Source: Gymnopus androsaceus JB14 (taxonomy: Eukaryota > Basidiomycota > Agaricomycetes > Agaricales > Omphalotaceae). From it: a DNA stretch of 64,000 nt. The stretch lies in assembly GCA_009733575.1 (NCBI GenBank), contig ML769499.1:62001-126000 (forward strand). Direction: 5' to 3'. A program made the translations under genes and the position numbers. Positions 37,441 to 47,641 of the stretch are shown in pieces (positions within the stretch are counted from its first letter, which is position 1; every line of letters starts with the position of its first letter). Under the pieces are notes generated by a model. That model had not been told where the DNA came from. It made no database searches and saw only the letters and a program-made list of their open reading frames with translations.

Positions 37441-37447
37441 CCCAGTG

Positions 37448-38515
37448 TCACCAAACTTGGACACTGTGCTTCAAGAGCTAATCCATGTGTCTGCGCTCAT
37501 CACTTGCCTCTTGGCAAAACTGTAACAGCTACATATACTGATGATGTAATTGGAGGCTTGAAATTGAAAGAAGCTGGAGCAGCTGTGACAAAGGAGATGA
37601 GTGAAAGATAGGAGCTCAAGGATCTTGGTCAACCAGATAAGATCCTGGGAATTTCAACCATTTTTCACAAAGAAGCAAGTACCATCTCACTACATCAACT
37701 ATCACTTATCCACGAACTGGTTGATGAATGTGATATAGAAGGATGTCAACCCAAATATACCCACTACCTCCAAATCTGAACCTCATTGACTCCCAACCTC
37801 TTCCAATTCCCAAAACTGATGTCTTATACATGAATGACAAACCATATTGCAGTGCACTAGGAAAAATGAACCATATTGCCAATGGAACATGACTTGATAT
37901 TTCCTATGCTGTCAGTTTCCTTACAACTTTCGCAATCAATTGCTGCACAGTTCACTGGAGACTTGTTCAGAACTGCATCACTTATCTGGATACCACCATT
38001 ACCTGATTAATTACCTACCACCATGGTGCACCCATAAAACCTCTTGGTTATACCAATGGATCATACACCAATAATCCTAAAACTAGAAAATCAACAGCTG
38101 GTTATGTTTTTCTCATGGCTGAAGAACTGGTTTCATGGAGGGCTAAAGCACAAGATCATTTCAGAACCTTTACAGAAGTGAATACATGAGATTATTGGAA
38201 TCTGGGAAACATGGAATTCAGATGAAGAGCTGGCTTCAAGAGGTAGAGTTGTTTGAAGATGGACCCATCAAAATCTTGGCTGATAGCAACACCACTATCA
38301 GTATTGCCAATAGAATGGTTCCTGGACATTCAAAAATGAAACACATCAATGTTAAACATCACTGGATACAAGAAGCAATTGTGAAGAAAGACATCTTGGT
38401 CTCATATGTCCCAAAAAATGACAATATTGCTGATATATTCACCAAATTGTTAGGTAGGATTCAGCTTGAGAAGCTATTGGGTTTAATGGGTATGAACCTT
38501 CAAGTTCAGGGGAAG
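37448..38515 (+). pseudogene. copia reverse transcriptase 3' half and RNase H
   Basis: After the TCA duplication the frame continues KLGHCASRANPCVC and then TATYTDDVIGG at 37528-37560, the RT active site with Thr in place of the usual Val of YVDD. LGQPDKILGISTIFHKEAST follows. Decayed frames contain NGT-TGA-LDISYAVSF (TGA at 37890-37892 where Arg is usual). RNase H and the C-terminus are open from 38186: LADSNTTISIANRMVPGHSK, HINVKHHWIQEAIVKKDILV and DNIADIFTKLLG. A purine tract (AGGGGAAG) precedes the 3' LTR. Confidence 0.88.
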
Positions 38516-38864
38516 TGTTAGAACATAAGCTCAAATTCTTCCATTTGTTCCTTTCATAGCAATATTCTTTCTATATATGTACTTACCAACTGCTCTGATT
38601 CCTATCTGCCATTTTATTACTAATATCGCCATCAGGCCATATATTGATTCTCAACTGCTGGTACCTCAGTTGTTTACTCTTTGTAACCATCTGAGGTATA
38701 TCTGCTTTAACTTATATTTTTTTAGTCAATTAACTAATATTCTACATAGACTTGAGACTAATCAGTCTCATGTTCTAACAGGTAGATATACATTTCATGA
38801 TACATAGTCAATTACTCTTTGTAACCATCTGAGATTCAAGACTAATCAATCTCTTGTTCTAAAA
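38516..38864 (+). repeat. copia 3' LTR
   Basis: It starts TGTTAGAACATAAGCTC and matches the 5' LTR over its whole length, with many transitions. The last bases read GTTCTAAAA against GTTCTAACA in the 5' copy. It preserves the empty site for the MITE found in the 5' LTR and is followed by the CAACT duplication. Confidence 0.9.
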
Positions 38865-39460
38865 CAACTCTTCAAAAATATGGTCAGGTAAAGCATAGGA
38901 TCTGCTCTGTACAATGGAGACAGTTTGTTTGAGGGGCTTGTGTATCCACATTACCTGCAATTACCATTGACAGTATTGTTGCATACAGTGTAATTCCTGG
39001 TTCAGTCACATCTCATAAATTCCTCAAATTTCTTGAATCCCATGTTGTATGTGACAGTATGTTGACTTCCACTCCTTCTAACAACACTATTCTTATAGCC
39101 TATGTTCATAGATGCCATTGAAAAATCCTTATCCTGGCTCTTGTAGCATCATTTGGATAATTGCAGTATCCACCATTCAGAGGAGGTTTGAGAGCTTAGT
39201 ATTGAGGATTACAGATGTACATCCAGTTATATACCCACATCTTGTCTCTGCACTGATCCTTCTGCTGTCATGGTAGTGTGTAAACTTGTCTTCTTACCAC
39301 CATACTCTCCCAATATCTCAACCCAATTGAACAGGCATTTACTTCAATCAAGGCATTTTTTTGCCAGAACTGGCATGATGTTTCATTGAGTGTCATTGAT
39401 AGAGCTTGCAGGATGATCCTGGCTTCAAAAGCTTGGGAGTTTTTTTTGAGCATTGGGATA
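38865..39460 (+). pseudogene. Tc1/IS630-type DDE transposase, 3' half
   Basis: It continues the gene broken at 27721: TTLQKYGQVKHRICSVQWRQ, FV-TGA-GACVSTLPAI (TGA at 38930-38932 replaces Arg), IDSIVAYSVIPGSVTSHKFL and KFLESHVV. The end is LSQYLNPIEQAFTSIKAFFC with the catalytic Glu, then NWHDVSLSVIDRACRMIL. Stops and frame changes show decay. Confidence 0.78.
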
Positions 39461-41943
39461 TGTAGTTTGATTGTTGGCAGCTATAGTAGTGTGTATGCTT
39501 TTTGAGTACTTGATATACAGTATGTACTAATCATGATGATCATGAGTGAATAGAGTAAAATGTGAGAGGTAAGAGCTGTGTAAATAGCAGTCAAAGGGTA
39601 ACAAACAGTGGCAGGTAATCAAACTGTACAGTAAAAGATACAGATGGGTCTTCAAATTTGTCTCTTTCACTAGCAAGAACAGGAATATATCCAGGTGGAA
39701 CAGGAATCATTGACTTGGTGAGTTTGGAGAAATCAAACCAAGTAAAGAAATGATCCAGCTCCACATCTGGACCACTGGGGGCGTTCTGTGGGGCACCTTG
39801 AAACTAGGTGTTTCCTATTTATTACAAAGTTCACATTGAAGTTCACATTGATAGGCACTTGGGTCAGTTACCCATGAGGTCATTTGTACTCCATATATAA
39901 TTTAGGCAGTACTTGGCATTGATAGCTGGGAAGGAAATGCCAAAATAGTCACTGGGCCTGGTGGCATCATGTAGTCTTAGTATGCACATGTGCACTTCAC
40001 ATAATTCCTATTCCTATCTTCCAAACCATCACCATTGTAAACTTTCAACTCATACCACAAACTGATAGAGGCTTGCTTGACCTTACTATGCCTTTCAGCT
40101 CTCAATAGGTACCATATAGTAGGAGGGATACAACTATATCCACTGTTGATGTTGGCTCCAGAAGCAGGTCCCAGGTGTATATCCATGTCCTATCATGTTC
40201 TTTGTGAAAACATTAGTTCTTTCCTTGTCATACCTTGTGCATGCTACCCACCATAATGCTACCACCACCTCCAATAATACTCTCTTCCTCCATGTGCACA
40301 TGTTCTAAGGGACCTGAAAGTCTAACGGCATTTTGGAATTTGTATCTTGTATTCAACAAATTCACTTCCTCACTAGTTGATATTACATGACACCTCACAT
40401 GTGACATAGACTTGAACTGCAGACTACTTTGGACCTCCTGTACTGTGCTGGGAAACATACTTGTAATACTGGCAGGCTTCATGATCAATCAATACAGGAA
40501 CCTCTCTGTCTGGGGATTATCTGTTTCAATGAACAGCAATGGGGTTGACTTTTAAGTAACTCAAGCATTGCTATCTAGATATATTGCATTTACCAACAAG
40601 TCTATCACATTTGGTTTCATTGGTTTGTGTCAGCCTATGAACATTGCTTGCATATGATCATCTCCAACAATGCAGCAAAGACTGTGGACATTTTGTTCTG
40701 TCTGCTAAAAAGTTGTCAAGCCTTGGTTCATTTCCAGACACTCCCTGCACTCATTAACTGCCTGCTGATATTTCCCATGCTTGGTAACCATCTGCAGATA
40801 CCTCCCGTACTCATTATCTAAATTATAGGTGCTTTCCATGCTCATTTACCATTTATCCTGCCTGCCAGGCATGTGATTACCAGTTATCCTGCCTTCTGGG
40901 TGCCTCCTGTACTTAATAATCATTCATCAGGCCCTCCTGACAACTTACGCAGCTTCCCTACAGTATATAAGTAGACACTCCAAGTCCATGTACCCTAGTC
41001 TGTTCTTACCATTGTTACCAAATTGATCCTTTTTTGCTTCTGTTTCTGTCTCTGTCTCTCTGTTTTGTCTGTTCCAACCAGTTGTATCTTCCAAGCTCCA
41101 TTCAAAGGCTAACTGTCATCTGCATTGACCACGAGGCTCCATCCGCAGATCCCAAATCTACATCCAGAGCTCACTGTCTTCTATCTCTGTTTACAACTTT
41201 ATAACCAAAGCTTCCTGGGAGCTTCCTATTTGGGTTTTGCTACCTCTAGAACCTCTGGCACTATCCACTTTCACCCTATTCCATCTTCTCCCACACTATT
41301 TCCATCTGTTTCCACCCTATTCCATCCACTTCCACCCTACTTCCATCTGCATTCACTGTACTCCACCTGCATTATCCATATTTGGACATACTACACCTTT
41401 CGGACCACCCCTTCATCCATACTCCATCCGCTTCCACTCACTTCTGGTCATTGGACCACAATACCACTTGATTCCTCCTGATTATGTCATTGGTGGCCCG
41501 TACACTGTTCCTTGCACCTTCAAGGCTTGTGCTGTTTTGTACAACACTTGTACTACTGTCCAGACCCACCTTACAGCATGGTTACCTCAGGTGGTCACAT
41601 TTGGTCTCCTACTTAAATCTAGGTGCAAGACATTTGGGATACATTGGTTTGAGATCTGTTTCATGCACTGGGTCTTACAAAAGTGGAAGCAAGTATTTTG
41701 GGACATTTGTTGATCTACAGATGTAGTATGCAAGAAACATGACAATGATATTCCTTGAATACTGTAAAAATATCAAATAATACAAATAACTATCATAACA
41801 GTGGTTATTGATGAACAACCCCAAATCAGGAATGAGCATGCTTATTTCATTGCTTCAAGTATTTTGAGCCCGTTCTCAACAACAATGGTAGCTAAGGGCT
41901 TCAACTAAGTTCTGTGAATTTACTTTACCCTATAGTGTAGGTA
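39461..41943. other. transposon-derived or unidentified DNA
   Basis: About 2.5 kb without an identified gene. Minus-strand frames at 39977-40488 (for example KFQNAVRLSGPLEHVHMEEE … GGGGSIMVGSMHKV) and around 39660-39800 look like pieces of one decayed protein that I cannot name. From about 40700 to 41100 the sequence has LTR-like features: a TATATAAG box near 40965 and a CT-rich tract after it. Confidence 0.4.
41270..41425. repeat. degenerate pyrimidine-rich minisatellite
   Basis: Imperfect copies of a 15-20 bp unit of the form TTCCATCYRYTTCCACCCTA are repeated from about 41270 to 41430. It keeps long open frames on the plus strand without meaning. It may be the U5 part of an old LTR (inference). 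Confidence 0.55.
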
Positions 41944-42495
41944 CAGTAGCTGGCCAAAAAAAAAACCCAAATTCAGGTGTATTTTCAGTTACAATGACAA
42001 AATGACTCCAATAAAGGCTAAACACAATGTTAACGTTGAACCACTGCCATGCCATGCAATCACAGACCCAAGGGAACCCCCACTATACTTTGTATGTTCA
42101 TAAAATGAAAAGCTATTCTCTTATATCATGACAGTCTCAGCAAATTTTTCAATTGGATTGCAAAAAAGGCACCTAAATTTGAAAACACAAAAACCATGCA
42201 TGTCACAATTAGCCAGAACTGTAATATAGCAAAGAAAGAGGGATGCTATTCTTATGGGCATCATCCAAGCTGCCCATTGCACTTCTCTCATGAAGAAATG
42301 GATGATGCGGTGGAGCTCACTGATTCTGGTCATGTAGCCAATGAAGTAGACTGGCAGCAAGTCCTTTTCCCTCATGTTCCCCAGTACACAATTCACAAGA
42401 ATCTCTGTCAACATAAACACCATGGCTTCATTTGTTGTAAGAAACCTTTCCTGTCCCCTATTCACATTGCCAAGTATCAAGCATTTGGAAAAACA
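41944..42495 (+). mobile_element. Tc1 element, left part (split by hAT-2)
   Basis: TA (41942-41943) precedes a Tc1-type terminus CAGTAGCTGGCCAAAAAAAA. The coding remnant (about 42290-42495) reads EEMDDAVELTDSGHVANEVD, then LFPHVPQYTIHKNLCQHK and KKPFLSPIHIAKYQAFGKT. This is the second helix-turn-helix and linker of a Tc1 transposase. The frame is cut by hAT-2 at 42496 and resumes after 45722. Confidence 0.75.
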
Positions 42496-45400
42496 CAGTG
42501 TTGTACCTAAGACTTAAAACTTACAGTAATTAAGATTAAGACCTTAATTTCTTTCTTAATTAAGACCTAACTTCATTTCGACTTTGACTTAAGGGTTAAT
42601 TAGGCCTTAATTATACATGTGATCAAAAAATGTACGCCACTGCTGCCGCCAATGCGTGTCGCATTTCAATGTTCAGCTCCAAAACCTCTATAATGGCTCG
42701 TCAGAAAGGAGAAATGTGGCAGTATTTCTGGCAGGGACCAAAAGAAAATTCTTCTCATCATCGAGCCTTGTCTTGGATGTATCCGCAACCAGCTGGACAT
42801 TGCACAGCTCAATGACAAAGATACACTCGGACTCGCAGATGAAATAACCTTCAAAAATGGTAGGTCTCACATCAAAATATATCTACCTTTACTGAGCTTG
42901 AAAGCCTAGCCTGTGCCACAATTGGGTCAATTCTTAGTGAAAAGAAAGCTATGGTTGCGCATATTTTGGGTGGGGAGCGCAGCTGCCTGCATGCATCTTC
43001 TGAAGCTACTGAAAAGGCAAAGGAGCTGAAAAAGAAGAAACAGAAGGGTAAACGGGCAAGGACTGATGAAGTTGAAGAAGATGTAGATAGTACCAATAAT
43101 TCCAGTCCTGCTCCTTCAAAAAAGCACAAAGCTGTCGACAGAGTTGTAAAGCAACAGACGAAACTCAAAGTTTTCAAGGGAATCAGTATTCCTTTCACTG
43201 ATGAGCAGGAAAAGGAAGTTCACACACAATTCCTACGCGCTACGGTGTCAGCGAATCTGCCTTATTCTTGGGTGTCTGATCCAGAGGTTATCAAACTTCT
43301 CATCATGTTCTGCTCATGTGCCGGGGATGTCATCCCATCACGCAAGGTTTTGGCAGAGAGATTGCTGAAGGAAGAGCATCAACGAGTTGAGGAAGAGTTG
43401 AAGTCGCAGCTGGAAGGAAAGAAGGTAACATTAACGTGAGTGATAGCGATATAAAAATGTTCTGATACTCATCTTTATACTAGATGCAATGGTGTGAAAG
43501 ATGTATCCAAGAACTCACTGATGGGTGTTAGCGTCTCATCAGAATTCAAAGTATGTTTGTATCTTAAGTTCAGTTCTGACCATAATATTGATAATCAACC
43601 CAGCCGCATCTCGTGGATCTGTATGATGCAACTGCACACAAGAAAGATGGGGACTCAATGGAGGACACATTTGACAAGATGATAGAGAAGACAAAAAAGA
43701 GATACAAGTGCACTGTAGTAAGCTTAGGTATGGATAATGATGGTGGAACGAGATCAGGACATGTGAAGGTGGTAGTGCAACGTCATCCTTGGCTATTAAT
43801 ATTCCCATGTAGTGCTCATCAGGTAAGAGTTCAAACCTTTACATTCTTCTTGTGCAACAAGTGATACATATACAAATTAGGGACATTTGAGTGTTGCCAA
43901 CTACTTCAAAGTGAATCCAGATGCAGAGGAAACCTCGGAACAAGCCAACAGCATTAATTGGATGGTCAATAATCATGCCTGAGTTTGTTCTATTTTCGAC
44001 ACTGTCCAAAATGAACAGACTAAACAGGTAAAGACATACCTTGTGGCCAGTGCAACAAGATGGACCACACATCTTGTTGCTTTTATTCGTCTGGAGGACC
44101 TTAAACAGTCACTCCGTACTGCAGCTATCATGAGGCAAGATGATATTATTGCTGCTCAAGTTGGTGCCGAAAAGAATCTCAAAGCTGCCGCAGCCCTTAC
44201 CACCTCCGCTGAAGAACAAATTGACCTCATTGAGGATAATGACTTCTGGCGCAAACTCACAGCAGTTATTGAGGATTTGGAGCCGCTTGCGTATGCAACA
44301 AATATCTGCCAAAGTGATAAGGCTTGTCCGGATTGTGTTCTTCTTGCTTTTGTTGGAATGTTTTTATACTTTAAAGAGCTTCCTCCCATAGCATGCACAC
44401 ATTTCAAAGGGAATGATGAAGCATCTTGAACATTGTTGGAAAGGATTTGATCAATCTCTGATGCTTACAGCACTCATACTCAATCCATACTAGCACCTGG
44501 ATTGGTTTGGACCTGATGCAGGTGCAAATATACTCAACATTAATGCAATGGTGGTTGAGGTATGTACAATATTTTGGTTTCTTATTATGCAACTACAAGT
44601 TCAAATATTTAGCTCTACAACAAAGTTACAAGCCAGCCTCCCTCTGATGAGCTGGATCCATATGAGCAGGATGCTTTCCAGACTAATCAACTCCATCGAT
44701 CTCATGCATTTTCCGCTGCTTTTCTTCATTACTGCTCATACACGGGACCTTTTGTGAGCTGGAAAGATCTTAAAGTGAATTTTCAGGAAATTCATGTTCG
44801 TCAACTTGTAATTTTTATTTGGGGTTTATTTTATTTACTTTTTGACAGGGAGACGACCCAATTATTTTCTGGGAAAGCATGAAGTCTGATGCTAAGGTTT
44901 CAGAACTTGCCAAGTTCGCACTTTTGATCCTCCATATTGTCATGAATACTGCAGGAAACGAAAGGCAGTTCTCGCATGTTAAAATTAAGAAGGATCGTCT
45001 TCGCAATAGGCTATTATTAGAAAAACTTGAGAGCAAGCTAAAGGTAAGCTTCCACTATCCCCAGTAGATACTTGCTCACTATCAGTTGTTTCTAGATTGG
45101 TGAAAATTTGCGAGAACATCAGTATAGTGATGGCTTGAGGGATTTTCGCAAACCATGTCAAAATCACTCAGAGGATCGTGTCAGCAAGCTCTTGCAGGTC
45201 CCCCGATATGGAGAATTAATTGGTGGGGATGAGGGAGGGAGCTCCACCTTGGTCACTACTCAGAGATACTGGTGTACAGAGCTTAATTGGTGGAAAGAGG
45301 ATGCTCAGAGGCATGATGAGCTATATGGTGATGATTTGGATGCCCCTCTACCTCCGCTTCCTCAGGGAACACCACGAACATGGCTTCTGCGGTCCTTGAA

Positions 45401-45714
45401 CCTTCTTTTTGGTCAACCGATTCCAGATACTGACTTGGAGAGAGGAGGAACAGGTGGGACACGGCCACGACGAGTGCAGCGTGTGGTATTTAGTGATGAA
45501 CAGTTATTGATGGAGTTGTTGGCACAGGAGAAGGATGATGAAATACTTGATGATGGTGCATTGGAAGGCTCTGGCAATGAATATGATGGAAATTAATTTG
45601 CTTATACTTAGGTCTTAATTAGCACTTAAATTCCTCTTAATTAACCTCCCAAATTAACCTATTAAGACTTAACTTGGTTTGGAGGGGTTAATTAAGCCCT
45701 TAGGGACAACACTG
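42496..45714 (+). mobile_element. hAT transposon 2
   Basis: The terminal inverted repeats are CAGTGTTGTACCTAAG at the left and the complement of CTTAGGGACAACACTG at the right. The 8-bp duplication GAAAAACA (42488-42495 and 45715-45722) is perfect. Subterminal DNA on both sides is rich in TTAATTAAG-like motifs, a possible transposase binding array. It contains one plus-strand transposase gene. Confidence 0.93.
42687..45596 (+). CDS. hAT transposase, DUF659/hAT-C type
   Basis: The N-terminal segment MARQKGEMWQYFWQGPKENS and a following CLGCIRNQLDIAQLNDKDTL (BED-like) are in different frames, so one break lies near 42765. Then come an intron and a basic linker (KELKKKKQKGKRARTDEVEE), KVFKGISIPFTDEQEKEVHT, SANLPYSWVSDPEVIKLLIM, DVIPSRKVLAERLLKEEHQR, VVSLGMDNDGGTRSGHVKVV and INWMVNNHA. 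ATRWTTHLVAFIRLEDLKQS follows, and the dimerisation tail ILHIVMNTAGNERQFSHVKI…KDRLRNRLLLEKLESKLK. The acidic end is EILDDGALEGSGNEYDGN with the stop at 45594-45596. Premature stops occur near 43980 and 44427. It is nearly complete but probably inactive. Confidence 0.8.
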
Positions 45715-46015
45715 GAAAAACATGGCATTATTAGGCAGATCCAGAGGAATGGAATAAGTTCAGTTGTTTATTCAGATGAGTTGAAATTCAATCTTGATGA
45801 GTCAGATGGACTGCAATGGTGCTGCAGACAAAAGGGTGTAGATCAATTAGCCAAGTGTAATGTTTTACAGCATGTTTGCTGAGACTTGGGGTCAGGGAAG
45901 GTCAATGTCTGGGGTTGCATCATGCCAGATGGTGTTGTACAGCTCTATTGCATTGATGGCAACATGAATAGTCTTCAATACATTCATATCCTTGAATCAG
46001 CCCTCCTCCCTACCT
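45715..46015 (+). pseudogene. Tc1 transposase, right part
   Basis: It continues the interrupted transposase: SVVYSDELKFNLDESDGLQW (first catalytic Asp), GKVNVWGCIMPDGVVQLYCI, then DGNMNSLQYIHILESALLPT. The reading is lost at 46016, where an LTR-like sequence begins. The second Asp and Glu are absent, as is a right terminus. Confidence 0.78.
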
Positions 46016-46674
46016 GTTAGAACTGTACCTGTCCTAAGCCTAGTTACTATAGTTGTACTATAGTTGTAGTTGAATATCATGGTTAAATAGTCTATTAGTA
46101 AATAGACTATGACAAGGGTGTATTGTTGTGAACAGACCGGTTGTTGACGGCATCAGTAGTTCAATATATTTAGGGGATTTGGCATGGTGAGCAATATGCT
46201 TGGAATGGCTGTATTGATTAGTGCTGGTGTCAGGCACTTGATAGCAAGCTTTGATCACAATCAGAGTTGTATTGAATATGGATCAGTGATATCAATCAAC
46301 ATCAAAGCATTGTTACAGAATGTTGAGGATGTTGTACAGAGTTTGAGAGTAAAGAAAAGAGACAGAGGCAGTTTGATATGTAGACAAAATAGTAGAACTG
46401 AGGAACTGAGGCATGTTCTGAGGGCCTTTTATAGGCTAGGACTCATACTAAATGGGAAAGAAACAAATAGTTATGGTTACAAACAATGGCAATAGCCATA
46501 ATAAGGGTAAATAGTACTAATAGGTATTAATTAATTATGTAGGGGTTTGACATGTGGTTACCTAGGCAGGGAGATGCCTTGATGGCGGGATGGACTGTTG
46601 GGGTGGCTATAGGTATGGGGTATGGAGTATGGGAGGCAGGAAAAGATAACAGGAAACAATGTAGGGTTGTAACA
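46016..46674 (+). repeat. LTR-like block truncating Tc1
   Basis: It starts TGTTAGAACTGTACC exactly where the Tc1 reading frame is lost and ends GGGTTGTAACA, giving a TG...CA block of 659 bp with short inverted ends. Just after it, GGTTACCAATCAGAG loosely resembles an initiator-Met primer site. No 5-bp target duplication is visible (CTACC versus TTTCC), so either the element was truncated or the boundary is wrong. Confidence 0.5.
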
Positions 46675-46699
46675 TTTCCTGACCAAATCCCTTGGTTAC

Positions 46700-47641
46700 C
46701 AATCAGAGTTGAGATTTTTACACCTCAAGGGGGCTTTTATCCATCTTGTGCTTCTCTCAATGAATCCCTTGGATTGTTCAAACAGTTCACAGTTGTCTTC
46801 ACAACCTAGAGTGTCTTTCTTCAAGGGCAGAACAGAGGTGTGTTCAACAGATGAGTCTTGCTTGGGTATGAAAGGAAACTTATCCTTTCTGATCTCGTTG
46901 CCATCCTTTCCGCTTATTACTTCCTTGTTTAGCTTTGGCAAGGCACCCCTGGTGCCTGCATTTCCGAATTTGGCAAGATCTTGAGCATCACAAATGCCTT
47001 GAATCCTCCAGTTGCTATTTCTTGTCCAACAATTTTTGAGTATAAAGGCCTGGAGGTTTTCCAGTGAAAACCATTCTCAAATCTCCCCAAGCAATGGTCT
47101 CTTTCAGCTTTCTTTGCTCCTCCACCCGCAATCGCAATAGTCATTGAGACAGGATTCCATCATCTGGTTGAACTCTATCCAATCAGAGTCTCAGGGACCA
47201 CCTTTCAATTGCCCAAGCGTACGTCCTTTGTTTAAACCTGCTATCTTCTCTATTAATTGTTGTCCTCAGGGAGAATGACCAATTCCATGTTCAACTGAGC
47301 AGTCAGTGAGCTGAACTCGACAAAGCTTGTGCAGCCCTGGCGGCATCTCCAAACGTGATCTTGTTGGGAGTACGCAAGTTAGAACAATGAGTTAGGTCCT
47401 CTCAGTAGACCGTATCTTTTCTGACAACCCCTTAACTAGGCAGAATATGGGTTTTGTAACCATGTATAATGCCAGCCTTGACAAGATTAATGCTCTCCAA
47501 GGCGAGCTTGTTACTGGCCGCAACAAACTCAAGGGTCTTTGTCACAAAGCTCAAGAGCTTGTCATTGCCCAGGGTGCCATAGTTGAGTTTAAGAATTCCT
47601 TTGCCAGCATGGAAAATCAGGTGCAGGAACTCGAGGGGTAA
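46700..47641 (+). pseudogene. unidentified decayed gene with coiled-coil 3' exon
   Basis: Pieces of a consistent protein appear in changing frames: SFFKGRTEVCSTDESCLGMK, LVPAFPNLARS, then ILSITNALNPPVAISCPTIF, EYKGLEVFQ (stop), KPFSNLPKQWSLSAFFAPPP and IAIVIETGFHHLVELYPIRV. An exon at 47447-47641 encodes LDKINALQGELVTGRNKLKG…LCHKAQELVIAQGAIVEF, a likely coiled coil. I do not recognise it. Position after an LTR-like block suggests either an LTR-element gag or a captured host gene. Confidence 0.4.

Larger units (their letters stand above)
32281..37447. mobile_element. CACTA-like (EnSpm/CMC) DNA transposon, split by a hAT element
   Basis: The termini are inverted repeats: CACTGGGGGCAAGGCCCAAG at the left and its diverged complement at the right (…GACTTTGCCCCCAGTG), extending over about 35 bp. 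The 3-bp duplication TCA flanks both sides (32278-32280 and 37448-37450). Removal restores copia RT in frame (KLDVTFT-KLGHCASRANP). CACT(A/G) ends with a 3-bp duplication fit EnSpm/CACTA elements; a KDZ-type element is the main alternative. Without the hAT it is about 1.8 kb and shows no catalytic domain, so it is probably non-autonomous. Confidence 0.85.
27722..38864 (+). mobile_element. Ty1/copia LTR retrotransposon carrying nested insertions
   Basis: The 5' LTR (27722-28218) and 3' LTR (38516-38864) are homologous; the 5' LTR begins TGTTAGAAC and ends GTTCTAACA. The element is flanked by the perfect 5-bp duplication CAACT (27717-27721 and 38865-38869). Gene order is copia-type: gag, protease, integrase, reverse transcriptase, RNase H. 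Of its 11.1 kb, about 6.0 kb is inserted DNA: a 149-bp MITE, a 696-bp solo LTR and a 5,167-bp CACTA-like element with a hAT inside, each plus its target duplication. All coding parts contain stops or frame changes, so it is dead. Confidence 0.93.

Noticed and set aside
40965..41600. Complete LTR with TATA box and CT-rich leader
   Set aside because: The features are suggestive but I could not find TG...CA ends, a partner LTR or a target duplication.
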